DNA of 64,000 nucleotides from Metarhizobium sp964253915. Lineage in GTDB: Bacteria > Pseudomonadota > Alphaproteobacteria > Rhizobiales > Rhizobiaceae. The notes below the pieces were generated by a model, which was given only the letters and a program-made list of their open reading frames with translations, had not been told where the DNA came from and did no database searches. Every line of letters starts with the position of its first letter. The first letter of the stretch is position 1. The stretch spans positions 1 through 64,000 of the forward strand of contig NZ_CAXUSG020000008.1 of the NCBI RefSeq assembly GCF_964253915.1. Reading direction: 5' to 3'. Made by a program: the position numbers and the translations under genes. Positions 17,507-25,387 of the stretch are shown piece after piece.

Positions 17507-20500
17507 GTGATGGATGGTGATGGAGAGAAAATAAGCAAAATTGAGGAGTTGATCGAAGCGGGCATTCGGTCTGGCGGGTCAGAACTCGCAAACTATCAGC
17601 TCTTCATTATCGGTCTTTGCGACGCTCTCGGCGTACCACGGCCCGATATGGCCCAGGAGCGCACCGAACTGAACGATTACGTGTTCGAGCGACGTGTCGA
17701 CTTTAAGCATCTGGATGGCACCCGGACTGCTGGTCGCATCGATTGCTACAAGCGCGGATGCTTCATCTTAGAAGCGAAGCAGTCCCGAAAAAGAGTGTTG
17801 TTACACGCATCTGCTGGGAGGACGCAGGCAACATCATCTTTTCAGTCCAAGCGAGATATCCATGCCGCCCATAGAGTGCGAGGATGGGATCAGGTCATGC
17901 TCGCCGCTCGTAAGCAAGCCGAGGATTATGCCAGGGCTTTGCCCGTCGACCATGGATATCCACCGTTCCTCATTGTCGCAGATGTAGGGAATGTGATCGA
18001 GGTGTTCGCAGACTTTTCGGGCCAGGGCAAGAATTACGCCCACTTTCCTGATCGCCAATCATTTAGAATTCGAATGGATGACCTTCGTGATCCAGATATA
18101 CAGCAGCGTCTCCGCTCAATTTGGACGAATCCAACCGCTCTTGATCCGACACGTCTATCGGCAGAGGTGACCCGAGACATCGCGGAGCGACTAGCACGAA
18201 TCGCGAAGCGGCTTGAAGTCCGACATGACCCGAAAGACGTCGCCGAGTTCCTGATGCGATGTCTATTCACCATGTTCGCCGAGGACGTAAATCTTATCCC
18301 GGAAAAAGGCTTTTACACGCTTCTTGGTCAGATGAGGGAAACACCGGAAAATTTCGTCGCCGCGCTGGAAACGCTTTGGGCTGTGATGGATGCAGGTGGA
18401 TACGCCCCTCATTTGAACGCTACCCTCAAAAAGTTCAACGGCTATCTCTTTAAGAAGCAGGCTGCTCTTCCGTTGGAGCAGGAAGACATCCATGAGCTTT
18501 GGGTCGCTGCCGGGAAAAACTGGTCCAATGTCGAACCGGCCATTTTCGGCACGCTCCTTGAACGTGCTCTCAATCCTCGTGAGCGTTCTAAACTTGGGGC
18601 GCATTATACGCCTCGCGTGTATGTCGAGAGGCTGGTGGTGCCGACAATCATCGAGCCGCTGCGTGCCGACTGGGACTTGATTAAGGGCCAGGTGAAGGAA
18701 TTCCGCGACAAGGGAAACGGTGCTGGAGCAATCGCGGTTGTAAAAGGCTTTCATCATAAGCTATGCACCACGCGGGTCCTCGATCCAGCGTGCGGTACTG
18801 GAAATTTTCTTTACGTCAGTTTGGAACTGATGAAGCGCCTTGAGGGCGAAGTGTTCGAGGCGCTTGATGATCTGGGTGATGATCAACGTCGCTTAGCAAT
18901 GGACGGAGAAACGGTAAGTCCGCGACAGTTCTACGGTCTGGAATTAAACCCACGCGCGGTCCCGATTGCTGACCTTGTTCTTTGGATCGGCTATCTGAAG
19001 TGGCAGCTCAAGACGGCCGGTTTATCGTCCATTACTGAACCCGTTCTTCACGCCTATGGAACAATTCGACGCAACGACGCGATCCTCTCATACGATATGG
19101 AAAAGGCGGTCCTCGACGGGTCTGGGAAAGCGCTGTCACGTTGGGATGGGGTGACGACTAAACTCCATCCTATCACCGGTGAACCCGTTCCAGACCTCGA
19201 TGCTCAAGTTCCGATATCGACCTACGTCAATCCACAGGCAGCTTCATGGCCGGAAGTTGAATTTATAGTCGGGAACCCTCCATTTATCTCGGGCAGAGAA
19301 CTTCGTTCAGAGCTTGGTGACGGCTATGTGGATGCTTTGGGCCGTGCATATCCACGAGTCCCGAAGAATGTCGACTTCGTCATGTACTTTTGGCATCAGG
19401 CTCTGAAAAGTGGTTCTCGTTCAATCGGTTTCGTGTCTACTTCTCGATTAAGGCTGCAACAGAACAATAAGGTGTTCGCAAAGGCCTTGGAAGACGGTGG
19501 TCAGCACCTGTATTTCGCCGTGCCCGACCACAGATGGCCCGATGACACAGGCTCTGCCTCTGTTCGGATATGCATGGCCTCTGCAGGACGCGATGAAAAT
19601 ACTCCACGTCGTGTTGTCTGGACGCCAGATGCTGATCAAACAGCCTCCGTCCGTTATGAGGAAGATCAATACAGCAGTTTGCTACGAACCGAGCGAGTTC
19701 GCTTCATCCCGCCAAACTTAAACCCGGCCATCAGCCAAGAGCAGCCCCAATCGCTCCTCGCAAACGCTGGGCTCGGAAGCGCAGGAGTGAAGCCGTATGC
19801 CAGAGGATTTATAGTCGGAGACAGTTCCCGTCTTGACCACCCGACCAGGCCGTTTGCTAACGGTGCAACGATAGGCCAAGGGCGTGAGTTTATGCGTATC
19901 CTCGATGTCAATCATCTGAGCTTGGATGATCTGCGCTCGGGATATCCGGTGACGTACCAATATTTGCTTGAGACGGTCTATCCTCACAGAGCGGAGGAGC
20001 GAAATCCGCGCCTGAGGAGCGAGTGGTGGCGTTACGAGGCAAACCGAAATGATCTTCGCGAAGCGCTGACCGGTAGCGAAGTTTACTTTGCCACCTTGGA
20101 AAATTCGCCTCGCAGATACTTCTCGGCGTTGGATGAGGAAGTTCTGCCTGATCAGAAGCTCAGGGTGGTCGCGTCAAACGACTTTGCCCTCTTCGCGATC
20201 CTCAACTCCCGTTTGCATGAATTGTTTTCCGTGAAGATGGGGGGACGGACAGGAAAGGCTAATACGCCGGTCTACAACAGTAGGTGCTTCGATGAATTCC
20301 CATTCCCCCTGGCGATTAGCGCCAGGGCGTCATCTACTGATCCCAGGTACGGACTGCAAGAGCGGCTGAGAGAGCTGGGAAAAAGGCTCGACACGTTCAG
20401 GAAAGCGCGACTTCAGCAACACAGCTTCCTTTCGATGACCGGTCTATACAACGCCCTTGAGCGGCTACGCGAAGCTCAGGGTGGCTTCAAATCAGCTCCA

Positions 20501-21091
20501 TTCTCCGAGATGGAGACAGACATCCATCAGGCGGGACTAATTTCCGTACTAAGTGAAATTCATGACGATATGGACAGAGCAACGTTCACCGCCTACGGCT
20601 GGGAGGACCTCATTCCTGATGTCATCGGCAAGCCAGGCGCTACCGCCGCGATGCACGCGAAAAACCCGACGCTTTTAAAAGCTGAGGAAGAAATGCTTCG
20701 CCGACTTATTCGGTTAAATCATGAAAGGGCTGAGGGGGAGAAGCGAGGCGTGGTTCACTGGACCCGCGCAGAGTATCAGTCGAATCGCTTTCGCGGAAAA
20801 GTCCCTGCCTTGGATGAGACGCATGTGGGAATACTTGATGTCGATATCCCGGATGGCATCAGTCGCCCGAAATGGCCAGACGATGGTCTGGAACAGATTA
20901 GGTTGGTGCGCGACCTTCTGGCGAATGCATCATCACCGACGCCATCAGGCGTGCTCACTTCAGTTTTCGAAGGGAGGAACACCTCAAAGCGCCGGGGCCG
21001 CGTGGCCGAGGTTTTGGAAACATTGGTCGCAACCGGTGTGGCCAGGTCCGGAGAAGTGGACGGCCAGATGCGCTACTTCTTGCCAAGGTAA
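17507..21091 (+). CDS. Single-chain restriction-modification enzyme (MmeI-like, adenine methyltransferase)
   Basis: A 1194-residue protein that joins nuclease and N6-adenine DNA methyltransferase functions. A PD-(D/E)XK-type site is seen near residues 75-90 (D...FILEAKQSRK). The SAM motif I DPACGTGNF lies near 426 and the catalytic NPPF near 590. A target-recognition region should follow, and the last 60 residues (VAEVLETLVATGVAR) look like a winged helix. This order fits type IIG/IIL enzymes such as MmeI, but the protein is longer than MmeI (about 920). The start is GTG 17507 or ATG 17510. No separate specificity, helicase or pgl/drm gene is adjacent, so it probably acts alone. Codon use is AT-richer than the core genes. 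Confidence 0.82.
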   Translation: MMDGDGEKISKIEELIEAGIRSGGSELANYQLFIIGLCDALGVPRPDMAQERTELNDYVFERRVDFKHLDGTRTAGRIDCYKRGCFILEAKQSRKRVLLHASAGRTQATSSFQSKRDIHAAHRVRGWDQVMLAARKQAEDYARALPVDHGYPPFLIVADVGNVIEVFADFSGQGKNYAHFPDRQSFRIRMDDLRDPDIQQRLRSIWTNPTALDPTRLSAEVTRDIAERLARIAKRLEVRHDPKDVAEFLMRCLFTMFAEDVNLIPEKGFYTLLGQMRETPENFVAALETLWAVMDAGGYAPHLNATLKKFNGYLFKKQAALPLEQEDIHELWVAAGKNWSNVEPAIFGTLLERALNPRERSKLGAHYTPRVYVERLVVPTIIEPLRADWDLIKGQVKEFRDKGNGAGAIAVVKGFHHKLCTTRVLDPACGTGNFLYVSLELMKRLEGEVFEALDDLGDDQRRLAMDGETVSPRQFYGLELNPRAVPIADLVLWIGYLKWQLKTAGLSSITEPVLHAYGTIRRNDAILSYDMEKAVLDGSGKALSRWDGVTTKLHPITGEPVPDLDAQVPISTYVNPQAASWPEVEFIVGNPPFISGRELRSELGDGYVDALGRAYPRVPKNVDFVMYFWHQALKSGSRSIGFVSTSRLRLQQNNKVFAKALEDGGQHLYFAVPDHRWPDDTGSASVRICMASAGRDENTPRRVVWTPDADQTASVRYEEDQYSSLLRTERVRFIPPNLNPAISQEQPQSLLANAGLGSAGVKPYARGFIVGDSSRLDHPTRPFANGATIGQGREFMRILDVNHLSLDDLRSGYPVTYQYLLETVYPHRAEERNPRLRSEWWRYEANRNDLREALTGSEVYFATLENSPRRYFSALDEEVLPDQKLRVVASNDFALFAILNSRLHELFSVKMGGRTGKANTPVYNSRCFDEFPFPLAISARASSTDPRYGLQERLRELGKRLDTFRKARLQQHSFLSMTGLYNALERLREAQGGFKSAPFSEMETDIHQAGLISVLSEIHDDMDRATFTAYGWEDLIPDVIGKPGATAAMHAKNPTLLKAEEEMLRRLIRLNHERAEGEKRGVVHWTRAEYQSNRFRGKVPALDETHVGILDVDIPDGISRPKWPDDGLEQIRLVRDLLANASSPTPSGVLTSVFEGRNTSKRRGRVAEVLETLVATGVARSGEVDGQMRYFLPR

Positions 21092-21112
21092 TTCACTGCC
21101 TTTGGTGAGAAG

Positions 21113-21137
21113 CCGTCACGTCTAGACTTTGTGACGG
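21113..21137 (+). terminator. Hairpin after the restriction-modification gene
   Basis: A 7-bp inverted repeat, CCGTCAC and GTGACGG with an 11-nt loop, lies 22 bp after the stop codon. There is no U-run after it, so it may be a weak or Rho-assisted terminator. Confidence 0.35.
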
Positions 21138-21317
21138 TAGCTCGCGACGTATAAGGCAAGACAACATTCCCTCGTACCTATTCACCAATCGATGTCGAGA
21201 TTCGAAACGAACGGACAGCGTATACACGGAGCTGGAAAATGGATTGGACGACGCCGGAGCGATAGCACGTGTCCTTCGAGACTATTACTTGAGCACCATT
21301 TTTCCTGGTGGACGCGA

Positions 21318-22126
21318 TCAGATTTCGACGGCAAGTCCAGAGATAAATCCGGTTTGAGCGCGTTCTCGTTCGTATCCTCGCGGATTGCAAATAACCCGGG
21401 TGGTGCCTTCTCGATAATCGCGAAAATGATGGATGTGACCGTGCACCCAAAGGTCGGGTTTCCCTTGCGCGATCATCGCAGACAGGTCCGAAGCGAAGGC
21501 GGCATTGCTTGGGTGACCTCTGAAAGCGTGGTGGAGAGATCGAGCCAGTGGCGCGTGATGGGACAGGACAACAGTGCGGCCATCGAATTGGTCTTCCAAC
21601 TCGGTCGCTATGAAGTCGCGGCTCTCCATGTGTCGTTCGATTAGTTCCTTTGCGGTTAAGAGGCCAGGCATTCCTGTCTCTGGCCAATCCGAGCGATAAA
21701 TCGCGTGGAAGTCCATCATGTAACGTTTGCAAATGTTGATCGCGTAGGATTTCCGTTCAGGAAGCGGCAGCTCAGTTTTGATGCCGTGCTCGATTTCAAA
21801 GTCAGTCCACAACGTCGCGCCAATGATACGGATTTACCAAGCACGATTACTTCATTTTCCAGGACAGTAACGTTTGAGCGCTTTGCCATTCGCTTTGCGG
21901 TTTTGATGCTCGCCCGGATGGTCGCTCCATAGTATTCGTGATTTCCGAGTACCATTACGACCGGCATTCGTGGGCTAATATGGCGGAGCACGAATTGCAT
22001 CGACATCTCGACAATACCCGACACATCACCCGCGCAGATGCAGATATCTGCGTCAGGAATTTCAAGGTCGGTCCGAGAAAGCTCGGAATTTTTGACATGA
22101 AGATCGCTGACGATCCAAGCTTTCAT
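21318..22126 (-). pseudogene. Metallophosphoesterase, broken by a one-base frameshift
   Basis: Two overlapping minus-strand frames together encode one calcineurin-like phosphoesterase of about 269 residues. The first frame (start 22126) has metal sites DLH, GDVSG and GNHEYY. The second resumes with IIGATLWTDFEIEHG and continues through SHHAPL and VHGHIHH to the stop at 21318. The frames meet at 21833-21835, where three T on the plus strand (AAA in the gene) would restore the frame if there were four. A single-base loss in a homopolymer is the simplest explanation: a recent mutation or a sequencing error. It follows the AAA+/M41 gene by 86 bp and probably belongs to the same transcript. Confidence 0.85.
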
Positions 22127-22212
22127 GGGTTCGCCTATCGGTGAAAGAGGGGTGTGGAAGGGGCGGCGGGAACCCGGTCAACATTGACAGGTCCCCGATC
22201 AATCACGCAGCG

Positions 22213-24216
22213 TCAGCCGGTAAATTCCAGCCGCTGCGTTGAGACGTCGGCAACGCAGAGACCTTGTAGAAGGGTTTTCAGCCGTTCACCCTCCAATCTC
22301 TTTTCTTGTTGCAGCGCTCGGGCTATTGCGGTCATGGCGTCGACGTTAGCCTCAAGCAGGCTTCTTGCGCGGGAATATTCTGCCCGCAGGATGTCGTCGA
22401 CGTCGCTTCGAAGTCCGGGTGAGGTTTCGAGAAGCTTTTGAACGGGACGATCAACGTCGTCGGGAAAAACCGAGAGCCGTTTTCCGAGACCAAATCGAGT
22501 AATCATGAGTACAGCCGACTCGGTCGCGCTGGTCAGGTCGCTTCCGCGTGAGCCTCCAGCGGTCGTCGAGCGATTTTTAAAGACAAGCTCTTCGGCCGCC
22601 ATCCCGGCTAGGCTAATCGCGATGTCCTGCCGAAAAAATTCCTCAGTCCTCAGCGGAGGAGTTGGACAATTTGATGAAGTTCGACCAAGCGCATCGTGTG
22701 CATCAACATTGTCGTGGTAATCGTCAAACAGTTCGACGGAGGACACACTTCCTGGATTCGACAGTTCGGTTAGGACCGCATGCGCGGCTTCGTGAATGCA
22801 GATACGCCATCGGTCGTCGTCGCTGAGCGGCATCTGCTTTGGGACGACAGCCCATACGTCGTCGATCATCACACTGCGGTTCTGAATGCGAGCAACTTGC
22901 TTTGCTTTACGAGCCAAGCGCTCAAGGTCGGACCCGGTCTTGCCATTCAAATGCCGCGCGATGTCACGAAATTCCTTCGAGGCGTCAAGCGCAGGGAGGT
23001 AAAATTGAAGGATTTCCGCCCGCTCAATTGCACTTGGCCGCTTCATCTCGATATGCGTTTCCAACCGCCCCGACCGTAAAATAGCGGGATCAATGGCTTC
23101 GGGAAAATTCGTACAGCCAACAACTACCACGCCCTCGCGACCGGCGACGCCATCCAAGGCCTCCAAAAGTCCATTGACCACCTCGGTACAATAGTGCCGG
23201 TTGTCGCCAGAAAACGCCCGGCGATCTCCAACACTGTCGATTTCATCAATGAGCAGTATCGACGGGGCTCTGTCGCGCGCCTCGGCAAAATCCTGTCTCA
23301 TCGCTTTAAGCAGGTCCCCCAAATGGCCGGTGGCCTGCCACTTGGCAAGCGACGTCGGAACCAGATGCGCACCACATTCATTTGCCAGGGAGGCGGCAAA
23401 GGATGTCTTGCCGACGCCAGGGGGGCCGTACAGAAGGATGCCTCTATCCATATCAGACCAATACATCCGACCGGATCGCCACAGCCCAAGATCGTGTTTG
23501 AACTTCTCACCCCATGCTCCGGCCTCACCGTATGCAGCCAGAGGAACCAATCTTGGACCTTTCGCCGGTTTCGTCTGAAGCCTTTCGAGCTTGGTCAGGG
23601 CAGCGGCGGCCGACCGACCTTTTCGAAAAATGGAATTGATAAAGGCAGGGTCCTGCTGCCTGAGGCGATCCTTTTCCTCATCCGAAAGCGGCCCCGTTTC
23701 CAGCTGGCGCGTTAGACTGTCGAGATGCCGATCATCAAGGATTTCCAGATCAACGACCGCGTCAGCGCTGACCTCGAATTCTGGATGCAGTTCCGCACCT
23801 CGCGGGACAAAAACAATGACTTTCTGAGCGTCGAGGAAGTTGCCTGGCGTGAAATCCCACGCACCGCGCTTCGTGCGAGGTGGGTGGCAAAAGGTTTTCA
23901 GTTTCGAGAGGCCTCGGTCGCCCGATTTTAAGCACACATCGGCGACATAGTCGAAGTCGTCGATGGGCCAGGTGCGGGGCACGTTGACTACTAGAACCGA
24001 TGTCGCTTCGGCAAAAAAATCCTTCTGCTGTCGCATCAATCTCACGAAGGCGCAGAAAGCTAGAAATTTCCTTGGACTCGCCGCCAAAGCAGTTGGGGCC
24101 GACCGACGATTGAGCCTCCCCGGGCTTCGGGAAATTACGGCGCGCAGGTTCGATGTCGCGTTAATTAAATGCTCGATAGCTTCGTCGAGCAACTCTTGAT
24201 CCGGATCAGACTTCAC
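22213..24216 (-). CDS. Soluble AAA+ ATPase / M41-type zinc protease (FtsH-like)
   Basis: A 667-residue protein with FtsH-type ATPase and protease but no membrane segment. Residues 1-230 form an unrecognised N-terminal region. Walker A GPPGVGKT is near 263, Walker B ILLIDEIDS near 318, and the second region of homology reads DPAILRSGRLE. The peptidase M41 site HEAAH is near 474, and the third zinc ligand is probably the Asp in GSDLTSAT. The GTG at 24216 overlaps the upstream stop (GTGA) and has TGGAGG in front, so I prefer it to the TTG at 24258. It likely unfolds and degrades a specific target chosen by the N-terminal region. Its placement between a regulator and defence genes suggests a defence or stress role; that is inference. 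Confidence 0.85.
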   Translation of the reverse strand: MKSDPDQELLDEAIEHLINATSNLRAVISRSPGRLNRRSAPTALAASPRKFLAFCAFVRLMRQQKDFFAEATSVLVVNVPRTWPIDDFDYVADVCLKSGDRGLSKLKTFCHPPRTKRGAWDFTPGNFLDAQKVIVFVPRGAELHPEFEVSADAVVDLEILDDRHLDSLTRQLETGPLSDEEKDRLRQQDPAFINSIFRKGRSAAAALTKLERLQTKPAKGPRLVPLAAYGEAGAWGEKFKHDLGLWRSGRMYWSDMDRGILLYGPPGVGKTSFAASLANECGAHLVPTSLAKWQATGHLGDLLKAMRQDFAEARDRAPSILLIDEIDSVGDRRAFSGDNRHYCTEVVNGLLEALDGVAGREGVVVVGCTNFPEAIDPAILRSGRLETHIEMKRPSAIERAEILQFYLPALDASKEFRDIARHLNGKTGSDLERLARKAKQVARIQNRSVMIDDVWAVVPKQMPLSDDDRWRICIHEAAHAVLTELSNPGSVSSVELFDDYHDNVDAHDALGRTSSNCPTPPLRTEEFFRQDIAISLAGMAAEELVFKNRSTTAGGSRGSDLTSATESAVLMITRFGLGKRLSVFPDDVDRPVQKLLETSPGLRSDVDDILRAEYSRARSLLEANVDAMTAIARALQQEKRLEGERLKTLLQGLCVADVSTQRLEFTG

Positions 24217-24536
24217 TGGTTGCCGCCTCCAATCAGCGGTCGGCCGAGCCGATACCAACGTGTCAGCGTACGCGCGAGTTGCCAGTGTTCATCCCAATAC
24301 ACAATTTCAGTGGTTGCCGCTGGTCGCCCATCTCTTACGGTTGGATGCCCAAGGACTGTACCCAGAAGAATTGGGACGGCGCGCTTGGCAATCATCCAAT
24401 CTGAAATCGAGACTTCGGGTGCGATGGATTCGGGTCCATCCCGGCCGACCCGTTCAAGGTCATCCGCGAGACGCCGGTAAGTAGTGATCAGCTCCGCTGG
24501 CGAAGAGACCTCGAAGTCGGTTTCAGAACTTGCCAT
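24213..24536 (-). CDS. Small conserved-looking protein, partner of the AAA+/M41 protease
   Basis: A 107-residue acidic protein from the ATG at 24536, which has AAGGG upstream. It includes the stretch PAELITTYRRLADDLERVGR and a Trp-rich C-terminus (YWDEHWQLARTLTRWYRLGR). From memory it resembles a small rhizobial family of unknown function (DUF6634), but I cannot verify this. It overlaps the protease gene by 4 bp, so the two are co-translated and probably act together, for example as an adaptor or substrate. It is the first gene of the leftward set and is divergent from the XRE regulator. Confidence 0.7.
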   Translation of the reverse strand: MASSETDFEVSSPAELITTYRRLADDLERVGRDGPESIAPEVSISDWMIAKRAVPILLGTVLGHPTVRDGRPAATTEIVYWDEHWQLARTLTRWYRLGRPLIGGGNQ

Positions 24537-24717
24537 GAGAAATACCCTTCCAGCTTTGCTGTTGCACATTCGCTCACGAACCAGTGGCGACGCTGACTGC
24601 GCCGATTAAAGAGTGACCGCCTATTCTGGCGAGGTGATCACAGTGGACTGCTCGCCTAGGTGTCTCGTCGCTGATTCGATGGAACTCCTTTAACGCGACG
24701 GTTCGATTCGCGCAACA

Positions 24718-24766
24718 AAACTAGAATAAATGCTACAATTTTCTACTAAGCGCGATGAAACTAGAA
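24718..24766. promoter_or_regulatory. Repeated AAACTAGAA motif around a TACAAT -10 box
   Basis: The 9-mer AAACTAGAA occurs at 24718-24726 and 24758-24766, with a near-inverted copy (TTCTACT) at 24741-24747. A -10-like TACAAT lies between them at 24734-24739. This is a typical arrangement for a regulator controlling its own and a divergent promoter; the neighbouring XRE protein is the obvious candidate. Confidence 0.4.
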
Positions 24767-24805
24767 ATGTTGACATTTTTTTTGTTTCATCATTTTTCGC
24801 CTTTT

Positions 24806-25303
24806 ATGACGGGATATCCAACACATCGGCAATTGCGAGCGGCGCGGTCGATGCTCGGCAAAACTCAGGCATGGTTGGCAAAAGAGGCCAACATCACGCC
24901 AGCGGTTTTGCTCGGTCTGGAATCCTCCAAACGAAAGCTCCCCGACAATCACGCACTTTCGCGGGTTCACGCTGTACTGAAAGCCGAAGGGCTCGAACTT
25001 TTGGAATCGTCTCACTCACAGGGCGAAGGTGTTCAGTGGCAGCATCCGACTGGCCTGACATGGGTTTCAGGTCTTCGCCACGCCCGTGCGATGCTGAACC
25101 TCTCCCTGGATGAAATGGCTGATCTCTCGGAAGTTGGCCGAGACGCGATAGCTCGCATTGAACGCGGGGGACTTAAGCGAATTCCGGAACAATCAGCGAC
25201 GAAACTGAGGGCCGTTTTGCTCAGAAAAGGAGTGGTAATTGTTCCGGAAGATCGAAATCACGGCCTCGGCGTTCGTGCGTTATCGTCGCCTCTATCGTCC
25301 TAA
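24806..25303 (+). CDS. XRE-type regulator with two helix-turn-helix regions
   Basis: A 165-residue putative DNA-binding protein. The first HTH is near residues 8-35 (LRAARSMLGKTQAWLAKEA), the second near 90-120 (ARAMLNLSLDEMADLSEVGR). Two XRE domains in one short chain is unusual. The start is uncertain: ATG 24806 fits the family pattern, but the frame is open from ATG 24755, and neither has a good ribosome-binding site. It is divergent from the AAA+/M41 set and precedes the GHKL gene by 84 bp, so it could regulate either defence set. Repeated AAACTAGAA motifs lie upstream. Confidence 0.8.
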   Translation: MTGYPTHRQLRAARSMLGKTQAWLAKEANITPAVLLGLESSKRKLPDNHALSRVHAVLKAEGLELLESSHSQGEGVQWQHPTGLTWVSGLRHARAMLNLSLDEMADLSEVGRDAIARIERGGLKRIPEQSATKLRAVLLRKGVVIVPEDRNHGLGVRALSSPLSS

Positions 25304-25344
25304 ATGTTGCTCTAGGCCGTCGAAAAACCAGTTGAACTTAAACT

Positions 25345-25387
25345 TATAATTGTCTTAGTTCTTCACCGGGGACTACCGGAGGGGACA
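25345..25387 (+). promoter_or_regulatory. -10 box and ribosome-binding site of the GHKL gene
   Basis: A perfect TATAAT lies at 25345-25350, without a convincing -35. GGAGGGG lies 3 bp before the ATG at 25388. This suggests the GHKL gene has its own promoter and strong translation. Confidence 0.4.

Noticed and set aside
17507..21091. BREX or DISARM methyltransferase
   Set aside because: None of the partner genes (pglZ, brxC, drmA, drmB) is in the window; a stand-alone MmeI-like enzyme explains the gene better.
21192..21644. 150-codon plus-strand frame
   Set aside because: Antisense to the metallophosphoesterase, whose motifs are unmistakable on the minus strand.
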